Of a DNA stretch of 33,864 bases, positions 1 to 6,567 are shown piece by piece; the stretch's first letter is position 1, and every line of letters begins with the position of its first letter. The DNA is from Nocardiopsis listeri NBRC 13360. Its GTDB lineage: Bacteria > Actinomycetota > Actinomycetes > Streptosporangiales > Streptosporangiaceae. The stretch spans positions 1-33,864 of the forward strand of contig NZ_BCSH01000081.1 in assembly GCF_001570765.1 (NCBI RefSeq). Reading direction: 5' to 3'. The notes beneath the pieces are model-generated. The model made no database searches and was not told the origin of the DNA. It saw only the letters and a program-made list of their open reading frames with translations. The translations under genes and the position numbers were made by a program.

Positions 1-5
1 TTTCG

Positions 6-34
6 AGTGTAGGGACGTCGGGGACAGACGTCAA
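6..34 (-). promoter_or_regulatory. Consensus sigma70-type promoter facing left, out of the window
   Basis: On the minus strand, TTGACG (29-34) and TACACT (6-11) are separated by exactly 17 bp, a near-perfect vegetative actinobacterial promoter. It lies beyond the terminator of tyrS and points out of the window, so it should drive the next gene to the left. A stable-RNA operon is possible because such promoters are typical there and tyrS lies next to rRNA genes in some actinobacteria; that part is inference. Confidence 0.65.
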
Positions 35-220
35 CTCAGAACCCGGATCCGGTGCCGTTACGGCGATCCGGGCCTCGATCGCCCCGGTTCGGGCGGCTTC
101 TCAAGGCCCCTGACGTACGCGGTCCTCACACCAGGCCCACGCGTCACATCGGCTGTTGTCAGACATGGGCTTCTTGCCCTCTTTGAGCCGCGGCCAAACC
201 CGGGCTTTCCCGGAACGCGC

Positions 221-254
221 GAGGGGCCGCCCTCCTCGCGAAGAACGGCCCCTC
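221..254 (-). terminator. Intrinsic-type terminator hairpin after tyrS
   Basis: GAGGGGCCG (221-229) and CGGCCCCTC (246-254) form a perfect 9-bp stem with a 16-nt loop, starting 17 nt beyond the tyrS stop codon. There is no clear T-tract on the minus strand, which is common for actinobacterial terminators. Confidence 0.6.
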
Positions 255-270
255 TACGGGCTGCTCGACG

Positions 271-1569
271 TCAGCCGCGAAGCACGACGCCGCCGACGTT
301 GCGCTTGCCCTTGCGCAGGACGACGAAGCGGTCCTGGAGCACGTCCTCGGCTGTCAGCCTGGCCTCGACGTCGGTGACCTTCACGTTGTTCACGTAAGCG
401 CCACCCTCCTGGATCGCACGTCGGGCCGCGGACTTGCTCGGGGTCAGCCCGCTCTGCGCGAACAGGTCGGTGACGAGCAGGTCGGTGACCGAGCCCTCCA
501 CCTCCGCCTTGGGTACCTCCGACAGCGCGGACTCCAGGGTGCGCGCGTCCAGCTCGGAGAGGTCCGCGCGGCCGAAGAGGGCGAGGCTGGCCTCCTTGAC
601 CTTGCGGGTCTCCTCCTCGCCGTGGACCAGCGTGGTGAGCTGCTCGGCGAGGGTGCGCTGGGCGGCACGTGCCTGGGGACGCTCCTGCGTCTGGCGCTCC
701 AGGTCGGCGATCTCCTCCTGGGACAGGAAGGTGAACACCTTGAGGTAGCGGGCGACGTCGCGGTCGTCGGCGTTGAACCAGAACTGGTAGAAGGCGTACG
801 GGGAGGTGAGTTCGGGGTCGAGCCAGATGGTGCCGGACTCGGTCTTGCCGAACTTGGTGCCGTCGGCCTTGGTCAGCAGATTCGTGGTGAGTCCATGCGC
901 GGACCCGTGCGGTTCGTTGCCCTCGATCCGACGGACCAGGTCCAGGCCGGCCGTGATGTTGCCCCACTGGTCGGAACCACCGGTCTGCAGGACGCAGCCG
1001 TAGCGGCGGTAGAGCTGCACGTAGTCGTAGGACTGGAGCAACACGTAGCTGAACTCGGTGTAGCTCATGCCCTCACCGTCGAGGCGGCTCTTGACCGTCT
1101 CTCGGGCCAGCATCTGGTTGACGCTGAAGTGCTTGCCGACGTCGCGGAGCAACTCGATGGCGTTGATCTGGCGGAGCCAGTCGCCGTTGTCGGCCAGGAT
1201 CGCGTCGGTGGGACCGGCCTGCTCCCCTTCCGGGGTGAAGCGCAGGAAGGCCGACAGTTGACCGGTGAGGTTACCGACCCACTCCCGAACCGTCTCCACC
1301 GAGTTCATCTGCCGCTCGGCGTTGGGCTTGGGGTCACCGATGAGGCCGGTCCCACCGCCGACCAGGGCGATGGGACGGTGACCGGCCTGCTGGAAGCGGG
1401 CCAGGGTGAGCGCCTGGGTGAGGTGGCCGACGTGCAGGCTTCCCGCGGTCGGGTCGAAGCCGCAATAGAGGGTGATCGGACCATCGGCCAGCGCCTTGCG
1501 AAGTGCGTCAAGGTCGGTCGTCTGCGCGATGAGCCCGCGCCACTGGAGTTCGTCGATGATGTCGATCAC
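271..1569 (-). CDS. tyrS: Tyrosyl-tRNA synthetase
   Basis: Class I aminoacyl-tRNA synthetase that charges tRNA-Tyr with tyrosine in the cytoplasm. The Rossmann catalytic domain has the HIGH-type motif HVGH (residues 46-49) after CGFDPTAGSL, the tyrosine-site stretch LLQSYDYVQL (178-187) and QTGGSDQWGN (195-204), and the KMSKS-type loop KFGKT (239-243). The C-terminus (about 365-432) is an S4-like RNA-binding domain (KSAARRAIQEGGAYVNN). I chose the GTG at 1567-1569, which gives 432 aa, the usual bacterial length. It is preceded by GAGAG at a suitable distance, while the reading frame upstream (to 1647) does not resemble the family. The gene is monocistronic, divergent from the hydrolase gene and followed by a hairpin terminator. 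No T-box was found in its short leader. Confidence 0.97.
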   Translation of the reverse strand: MIDIIDELQWRGLIAQTTDLDALRKALADGPITLYCGFDPTAGSLHVGHLTQALTLARFQQAGHRPIALVGGGTGLIGDPKPNAERQMNSVETVREWVGNLTGQLSAFLRFTPEGEQAGPTDAILADNGDWLRQINAIELLRDVGKHFSVNQMLARETVKSRLDGEGMSYTEFSYVLLQSYDYVQLYRRYGCVLQTGGSDQWGNITAGLDLVRRIEGNEPHGSAHGLTTNLLTKADGTKFGKTESGTIWLDPELTSPYAFYQFWFNADDRDVARYLKVFTFLSQEEIADLERQTQERPQARAAQRTLAEQLTTLVHGEEETRKVKEASLALFGRADLSELDARTLESALSEVPKAEVEGSVTDLLVTDLFAQSGLTPSKSAARRAIQEGGAYVNNVKVTDVEARLTAEDVLQDRFVVLRKGKRNVGGVVLRG

Positions 1570-1618
1570 TGTGTAGCTCTCTGTCGGATAGGCGGGCCCA
1601 CGGCCCGATCTGCCCACC

Positions 1619-1649
1619 AGTCTAGGTCGGCCCACCGGGTGCCTCACCC
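1619..1649 (-). promoter_or_regulatory. Candidate tyrS promoter
   Basis: On the minus strand, TAGACT (1619-1624) fits the TANNNT -10 rule. A weak -35-like GTGAGG lies 17 bp upstream. The implied transcript starts about 40 nt before the GTG start of tyrS. The -35 match is poor, so this is tentative. Confidence 0.35.
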
Positions 1650-1655
1650 GATTTT

Positions 1656-1674
1656 CCGGCGTGGGTCACGCCGG
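1656..1674. promoter_or_regulatory. Perfect 8-bp inverted repeat in the divergent tyrS/hydrolase region
   Basis: CCGGCGTG and CACGCCGG flank a 3-bp centre (GGT). It sits between two divergent genes and just upstream of the tyrS promoter candidate. It is not followed by a T-tract on either strand, so an operator is more likely than a terminator, but nothing shows which protein would bind. Confidence 0.4.
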
Positions 1675-1729
1675 CGGGCCGTGTCCCCCGCCCCATCGCG
1701 TCTCGCCCGAAACCCGCTCGGGGCACCCC

Positions 1730-1766
1730 TTGACCATCACGGCTAACCCTATTAGCTTCTAGGTTA
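1730..1766 (+). promoter_or_regulatory. Promoter with overlapping inverted repeat upstream of hydrolase-tetR
   Basis: TTGACC (1730-1735) and TAGCTT (1753-1758) are spaced by 17 bp, a good vegetative promoter for the two-gene operon that starts at 1799. An imperfect palindrome with TAACC (1744-1748) and GGTTA (1762-1766) arms is centred on the -10 element. This is the placement expected for a repressor operator, and the TetR-family gene of the operon is the obvious candidate ligand (inference). Confidence 0.55.
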
Positions 1767-1798
1767 AAGGCAATAGCCGACGCGAGGGAGAATCGACC

Positions 1799-2614
1799 AT
1801 GCACCATCTGGAACGCCCCGAGGGACGCATCGCCTACGACCTCTACGGTGGGGAGGGGAACAACGACGGGGCCCTCGTGGTCTGTGTTCCCGGCATGTTC
1901 GACCACCGGGCGTCCTTCCGCTTCGTCGGCCGGGCCCTGGCCGCCGCCGGGTACCGGGTCGCCGTCATGGACCTGCGCGGCCACGGGGACAGCGACACCA
2001 CCTTCACCGCTCACGACAGCCGCGCCGCCTCGACCGACGCGATCGCCTTGGCCGAGGAACTGGGCGGGGAACGGGTGGTCATGGTCGGTAACTCCATGGG
2101 CGCCGCCGCGGCGACCATCGCCGCCATCGACCGGCCGGACCTGGTCGCCGGTATCGCCCTCCTCGGCCCGTTCCTGCGACAACCGGCTCTCGACCCCGCG
2201 ACCCGCGCCATGATGCGGATCCTGCTCACCCGACCGTGGGCACCCCGCGCTCTCACCTTCTGGTACGACCGGCTGCACGTCGGACGCACCCCACAGGACC
2301 ACGCCGACCAAAAGGAACGGGTCCTGCGGATGCTGCGGCCCAAGGAGCGGTTCCGGGCGATCACGGCGACCATCAACGCGCGCAACGAGACGATCGACAC
2401 GACGGAAGGGATGACGGCCGATGCGGTCGTCATCATGGGCGAGCGGGACCCCGACTGGAAGGATCCGCGAGCCGAGGCCCGATGGGTGTCCTCCGTGGTG
2501 GGCGGCCGGTCGGTGATGGTGCCCGACTGCGGTCACTACGCCCAATCACAGCGGCCCGACGTGGTCGCCCCGGTCCTTGTGGACCTGATCGAGAAGGTGA
2601 CCGCCGATGCCTAG
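1799..2614 (+). CDS. Alpha/beta-fold hydrolase
   Basis: 271-aa serine hydrolase of the alpha/beta superfamily, predicted cytoplasmic since no signal peptide is visible. The nucleophile elbow GNSMG places Ser99 after a strand (RVVMV). The oxyanion region is in CVPGMFDHR (about 29-37). The acid is probably Asp217 in GERDPDW and the general base His246 in DCGHYAQ, giving a complete Ser-Asp-His triad. RGHGDS (70-75) is the usual post-strand motif of this family. The substrate cannot be read from the sequence; esterase, lactonase or haloperoxidase-like roles are all possible. The ATG at 1799 is preceded by GAGGGAGA. The gene overlaps the downstream tetR gene by 8 nt, so the two are translationally coupled and the regulator probably controls this enzyme. 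Confidence 0.85.
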   Translation: MHHLERPEGRIAYDLYGGEGNNDGALVVCVPGMFDHRASFRFVGRALAAAGYRVAVMDLRGHGDSDTTFTAHDSRAASTDAIALAEELGGERVVMVGNSMGAAAATIAAIDRPDLVAGIALLGPFLRQPALDPATRAMMRILLTRPWAPRALTFWYDRLHVGRTPQDHADQKERVLRMLRPKERFRAITATINARNETIDTTEGMTADAVVIMGERDPDWKDPRAEARWVSSVVGGRSVMVPDCGHYAQSQRPDVVAPVLVDLIEKVTADA

Positions 2615-3188
2615 GGCCGGGCTGACCCCGGAGGTGGTCGTCACCGAGGCGTCCCGGCTGTGCGACGAACAGGGGTACGAGGCGCTCTCTCTGGCCGCGG
2701 TGGCCAAGCGCCTGGGCGTGGCCACTCCCAGTCTCTACAAACACGTCCCGGGGTTGGACGAACTGCGCCGCCGGGTGGCGTTGGCCGCCGTGTCCGACCT
2801 GTCCGAACGGCTGCGCACGGCCGCGGTCGGTCTCTCGCGTGGCGCGGCCGTGCGCGCGCTCTTCGCGGCGTTCCGGACCTACGCGCACGAGCATCCCGGG
2901 CGATACACCGCGTTGCAGCGGGAGGCCCCACCACCGAAGGAGGCCGAGACCTATGCGGCGTTCGCCCGCCCGGTCGAGGTCATCGCCTCGGTCCTGCGGG
3001 GGTTCGACATCCCCGATGACCGCTTGGTGCATGTCATCCGAGCTCTGCGCAGTGCCCTGCACGGGTTCATCGACCTGGAGACGCACGGCGGATTCCAGAT
3101 GCCGGAGAACCTCGACGAGAGTTACACGTTGCTGGTGGACGGTTTCGTTCGGATCCTCGAACAGTGGCCCGAGACTCGGGGGACCTGA
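2607..3188 (+). CDS. TetR-family transcriptional regulator
   Basis: 193-aa regulator. Residues 5-60 form the TetR-type helix-turn-helix domain (TEASRLCDEQGYEALSLAAV, then LGVATPSLYKHV as turn and recognition helix). The C-terminal ligand-binding part includes a HPGRYTALQ stretch typical of the WHG-type C-terminal domain of actinobacterial TetR proteins. The ATG at 2607 lies inside the last codons of the hydrolase gene (8-nt overlap). The likely target is the inverted repeat over the operon promoter at 1744-1766, making it an autoregulated repressor; this is inferred from position only. The inducer is unknown. Confidence 0.88.
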   Translation: MPRAGLTPEVVVTEASRLCDEQGYEALSLAAVAKRLGVATPSLYKHVPGLDELRRRVALAAVSDLSERLRTAAVGLSRGAAVRALFAAFRTYAHEHPGRYTALQREAPPPKEAETYAAFARPVEVIASVLRGFDIPDDRLVHVIRALRSALHGFIDLETHGGFQMPENLDESYTLLVDGFVRILEQWPETRGT

Positions 3189-3373
3189 TGTTCGCCGGAC
3201 ATTTCGGGGTGTCGGGGTTCGTGAGGGCGTGACGGACTCCGTGTGAGGAACCTCGGCGGTTGCGTGCGTTGCGTGGGGCCACAGCGCCGGTGTGGCACCC
3301 CTTCTGATGGGGTCGTCGGCCTTCGACCTCCTCGCTCGGGTCCGTCTTCGAGTTCTTCGGGTCTCCTCGATGG

Positions 3374-3385
3374 TCCAAGCTTGGA
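3374..3385. repeat. 12-bp perfect palindrome upstream of the HNH gene
   Basis: A self-complementary 12-mer containing CCAAGCTTGG lies 55 nt before the start codon at 3441. The region 3189-3440 otherwise contains no gene and no convincing promoter. The palindrome may be an operator or chance. Confidence 0.3.
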
Positions 3386-3440
3386 GTGGTCGTGACCTTC
3401 TCCCCGCCGGTCGGGGCGCACAGATGTTGGAGTCTCCCGC

Positions 3441-4151
3441 ATGTCGAAGCAGTCCTCCCCCAGGGGTCGAAAGCCGAAGTCCAAACTGGCGGCCCTCGTC
3501 AGCACGCTGGTCGGCGTGGTCGTGGTCGTCGTCATCGTGTTGCAGCAGTCGGGGGTGATCGACCTCGGAACCGAAGGGTCCTCCAGCGAGCCGCAGGGCG
3601 CCCCCGGCGACGCCTCGGCCTCCGATGTCGACCAGGCCCGTGAGCGTGTCGAGGAGATCCGTGTCGAGGAGGAGAACGACCCGGGCGGCTACGACCGCTC
3701 GCTGTTCCCTCACTGGAGCGAAGAGGATGGCTGTTCGACGCGCGAGACCGTGCTGAAGCGCGACGGCGAGGGCGTGGAGATCGACGAGGACTGCCGCTCG
3801 ACCTCCGGCAGTTGGTACAGCGCCTATGACGGCGAGACGTTCGACGACGCGCAGGATCTCGACATCGACCACATGGTCGCTTTGAAGGAGGCGTGGCGGT
3901 CGGGCGCCCACGAGTGGTCGACCGAGGACCGCGGACGGTTCGCCAACGATCTGGACACCACCCAGTTGTGGGCCGTGAGCGCCTCGACCAACCGTTCCAA
4001 GGGCGACGCCGACCCGTCGGACTGGCTGCCGCCGCTGGAGTCCTCGCACTGCGACTACGTGGTCTCGTGGATCGAGGTCAAGCACGAGTGGGATCTGAGC
4101 ATGGACCCGGAGGAGGAGACCGCGGTGCGCGAGGTGTTGGAGGGCTGCTAG
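3441..4151 (+). CDS. Membrane-anchored or secreted HNH endonuclease family protein (DUF1524/GmrSD C-terminal type)
   Basis: 236 aa. A basic N-terminus (MSKQSSPRGRKPKSK) is followed by one hydrophobic helix (about 16-36, LAALVSTLVGVVVVVVIVLQ), then an acidic low-complexity linker, so the main domain lies outside the membrane. The C-terminal part has the signature of secreted HNH-type nucleases. The metal/catalytic core is DIDHMVALKEAW (about 138-149), followed by NDLDTTQLWAV and the Asn-containing NRSKGDADPSDWLPP. Cysteines at the start and end of the domain could form disulphides. The function is probably degradation of extracellular DNA for nutrition or competition; this is inference from the family. 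GGAG eight nt before the ATG supports the start. It is convergent with the next gene, with only 4 nt between stop codons. Confidence 0.8.
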   Translation: MSKQSSPRGRKPKSKLAALVSTLVGVVVVVVIVLQQSGVIDLGTEGSSSEPQGAPGDASASDVDQARERVEEIRVEEENDPGGYDRSLFPHWSEEDGCSTRETVLKRDGEGVEIDEDCRSTSGSWYSAYDGETFDDAQDLDIDHMVALKEAWRSGAHEWSTEDRGRFANDLDTTQLWAVSASTNRSKGDADPSDWLPPLESSHCDYVVSWIEVKHEWDLSMDPEEETAVREVLEGC

Positions 4152-4155
4152 CCGC

Positions 4156-4665
4156 TCAGGCGGGATTCTCCTCGACCACTCCCCTGGCGGTGGCGAGGAG
4201 TTCCTCTCGGCCCAGGAGCCCCGAGGTGTCGCGGACCTCCACCGCGACGCCTTCGCCCGGGGTCCAGAAGGCCTCCCGGTCACCGTGCAGGGCGGGGGCA
4301 CCGTCGTCCCTGGTCAGGTCGGTGAGTTCCCAGGTTTCGGGGTCGCGTTCGTGGTAGCGGGTGAGGAAGGACCGGACCGCGTCCAGATCGACGAACTCGT
4401 CGCCGCGCATCACCAGGACCTGGAGCACCACCTGGAACCCGCCACCCTCCTTGGCCTGTTCCCAGGCCCGTGAGGTGAAGGCGACGTCCTCCCATTCGTA
4501 GGTGAAGTCGGCGGCCGAGGTCTGTGCCCCGACCTGTTCGGGCAGGTGTGTGACGGTGAATCCGTCCAAGGGTCCTCCTCGGGTTCCTGCGGCCGGCGCG
4601 GCCGCGGTGAGCACGAGCGCGAGTACGACGGCCAGGGCCGCCGGGGCCCACCTGGTCAGGGACAT
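4156..4665 (-). CDS. Small secreted protein of unknown function
   Basis: 169 aa. I chose the ATG at 4663-4665 because GGAGG lies just upstream and the product then begins with a textbook Sec signal peptide (MSLTRWAPAALAVVLALVLT, cleavage near AAPAAG). The mature part (about 140 aa) is acidic and has no cysteine, no lipobox and no motif I recognise. It contains several aromatic and acidic stretches (FTYEWEDVAF, FLTRYHERDPETWELTDL). It lies downstream of lhgO on the same strand with a 116-nt gap, so it may have its own promoter. It converges on the HNH nuclease gene. A role as a secreted partner of that nuclease would be speculation. Confidence 0.7.
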   Translation of the reverse strand: MSLTRWAPAALAVVLALVLTAAAPAAGTRGGPLDGFTVTHLPEQVGAQTSAADFTYEWEDVAFTSRAWEQAKEGGGFQVVLQVLVMRGDEFVDLDAVRSFLTRYHERDPETWELTDLTRDDGAPALHGDREAFWTPGEGVAVEVRDTSGLLGREELLATARGVVEENPA

Positions 4666-4781
4666 TGCGCCTCCACCGGTGGCCACGGGACCGTCCCGCG
4701 CCACCCTTTCCATCGTCGGCGCGGCGGCGGCCCGGTACCAGAGTGTCCTCGAACCTGTGGATAACTCCGGTCCGACACACC

Positions 4782-6014
4782 CTAGGTCCGGGTGGGACGG
4801 TGCCCGGCCAGGTGCGAGTCGTAGAGGAACTCGGCGATCGCCAGCGAGGAGGTCGCCGCAGGTGAGGGCGCGTTGCGCACGCACACCACCCGCCCGTGCG
4901 TGTCCACGTGGAAGTCGTCCAGCAGGGATCCGTCGCGTCCGAGTGCCTGGGCGCGCACCCCCGCGAGGGCTGGACGCAGGTCGGCGGTGGTGATCTCGGG
5001 CAGCAGTCGACGCGCCTGTGCCGCGAACACCGAACGGGACGCGGAAACGACCGTCTCCCGTGCGCCCACCGTCCAGTGTCGGCGGGCCAGACGCCAAAAA
5101 CCGGGCCAGGTCAGGGTCCGACCGAGTTCGCGTGGGCGCAGGTCCCGGGCGCGGTATCCCTCCAGGGCGGTGGCCAGGATCGCGTTCGGGCCGGCCATGA
5201 CCTCACCGTGGACGTGGCGTGTCAGGTGCACCCCGAGGAAGGGGTGGCGGGGGTCGGGCACCGGGTAGATCAGGCCCCGGACCAGGTCGCGGCGCTCGGG
5301 GACGATCTCGTGGTAGTGCCCGCGGAAGGGGACCACGCGGGGATCGGGGTCGGCACCGGCCATGCGTGCGAGTCGATCGCTCTGTAGGCCACCGCAGAGC
5401 ACGGCCTGATCGAAGCGGTGTACGACCCGATCGCCCTTGGGGTCTCCGGTGAGGACCTCGGCACCGTCGGAGTCCTGACGCAGGTCCAGGACGGGGGTGT
5501 TGAGCAGGACTCGGCCTCCGCCTCGACGTACGTCGTCGGCGAGCTGTTCGGCCACGGCGACGAAGTCCGTGATGGCGGTGGTGGGCGAGTGGAGTCCGGT
5601 CAGGCCCACGGCGTGGGGTTCGACGTCGCGGATACCGTCGGGGCCCAGGCGGGTGATGCCGGGTACGCCGTTCTCGCGAGCCGTGCGTTCGATGTCGTCG
5701 AGGCGGTCCTCGTCCGCCGTGTCGACGGCGACCAGGAGCTTGCCCGCCTCGCGGTAGGGCAGGTCGTGCTCGGCACAGTACTCGCGGAGCATGCCGACGC
5801 CACGACGGCAGAGGGTGGCCTTCAGGGAGCCGGGCCGGTAGTAGAGCCCGGCGTGCACGACACCGCTGTTGTGCCCGGTCTGGTGAGCGGCGACCCGGTC
5901 CTCCTTCTCCAGGACGGTGACACGGGTGCCCGGACGCTGGAGGGTGACGTGGCGGGCCAGGGCCAGGCCGACGATCCCCGCTCCGATGATGCCGATGTGT
6001 TCGGTGCTGCGCAT
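4782..6014 (-). CDS. lhgO: L-2-hydroxyglutarate oxidase (FAD-dependent)
   Basis: 410-aa flavoenzyme of the DAO family that oxidises L-2-hydroxyglutarate to 2-oxoglutarate, passing electrons to oxygen or the quinone pool. The N-terminus has the FAD-binding Rossmann motif GIIGAGIVGLALA (8-20), followed by the acidic end of the second strand (VLEKE) and the family signature HNSGVVHAGLYY (about 48-59). PFRGHYHEI and the C-terminal GVRAQALG/DFHVD region also match LhgO proteins. The ATG at 6012-6014 gives the usual length, but the Shine-Dalgarno sequence is weak. It lies 103 nt downstream of a DUF742 gene and is functionally unrelated to it. L-2-hydroxyglutarate arises from lysine degradation or promiscuous reduction of 2-oxoglutarate. 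Confidence 0.88.
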   Translation of the reverse strand: MRSTEHIGIIGAGIVGLALARHVTLQRPGTRVTVLEKEDRVAAHQTGHNSGVVHAGLYYRPGSLKATLCRRGVGMLREYCAEHDLPYREAGKLLVAVDTADEDRLDDIERTARENGVPGITRLGPDGIRDVEPHAVGLTGLHSPTTAITDFVAVAEQLADDVRRGGGRVLLNTPVLDLRQDSDGAEVLTGDPKGDRVVHRFDQAVLCGGLQSDRLARMAGADPDPRVVPFRGHYHEIVPERRDLVRGLIYPVPDPRHPFLGVHLTRHVHGEVMAGPNAILATALEGYRARDLRPRELGRTLTWPGFWRLARRHWTVGARETVVSASRSVFAAQARRLLPEITTADLRPALAGVRAQALGRDGSLLDDFHVDTHGRVVCVRNAPSPAATSSLAIAEFLYDSHLAGHRPTRT

Positions 6015-6117
6015 GGGCGCACGCTAGCAACACTCGGAATACCAGGTCCTGTTGGGTGAACCACGGGGGCGCCCGAATACGTGCCGAAGCGCCGGAGGAG
6101 ACCCGGAACAAACACTG

Positions 6118-6567
6118 TCAGAGGGAACGCAGCCCGACGAGAACGGCGTGCAGGATGTCCTGACGTTCCAGCGGTCGCGAGGGACCACAGCGTTGGAGGG
6201 CCCCTTCGGCGATCATCGCGGCGACCATGCCGCGGACCTGGCCGACCGGTAGGCGGATCTCGGCCGCGATCTCGGCGACGGTGCGGGCGTGCAGGGCATG
6301 GGCGAGGATGGCCTCACGTTCGGGTCTGAGCCATTCCGCCGGGCCCGGGGTTCTGGCTGCCACGACCAGGGAGAGCAGGTCGAGGTCGACCGGTCCGCTT
6401 GCACGCCCGGGCACGATGTCCGGTTCCGCCGTGCCCGCGTCGATTGCGTAGGGGCGCAGGAACCGTTCGTTCTCCACGGCCTCTTCGGTGGCTCGGCCCT
6501 TGAAGGCGCCGGTTCGGTCGAAGGTGTCTCGTTCCGGACGGCGGGCGTGCCGGCCCTCAGCGTTCAC
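6118..6567 (-). CDS. DUF742 protein (CvnC-type conservon component)
   Basis: 149 aa. The conserved DUF742 core includes RFLRPYAI, then LLSLVVAARTPG, then a winged-helix-like HARTVAEIAAEIRLPVGQVR, and ends with DILHAVLVGLRSL, the usual C-terminal signature. The start is the GTG at 6565-6567, preceded by AGGAGG; the upstream in-frame ATG gives an unrelated N-terminus inside the kinase gene. It overlaps the kinase stop codon by 11 nt, so the two are coupled. In Streptomyces conservons CvnC works with a roadblock protein and a small GTPase; neither follows here, and the next gene is lhgO. It could act with the full conservon encoded about 4 kb away. Identity as DUF742 is secure; the biochemical function is unknown. 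Confidence 0.88.
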   Translation of the reverse strand: MNAEGRHARRPERDTFDRTGAFKGRATEEAVENERFLRPYAIDAGTAEPDIVPGRASGPVDLDLLSLVVAARTPGPAEWLRPEREAILAHALHARTVAEIAAEIRLPVGQVRGMVAAMIAEGALQRCGPSRPLERQDILHAVLVGLRSL

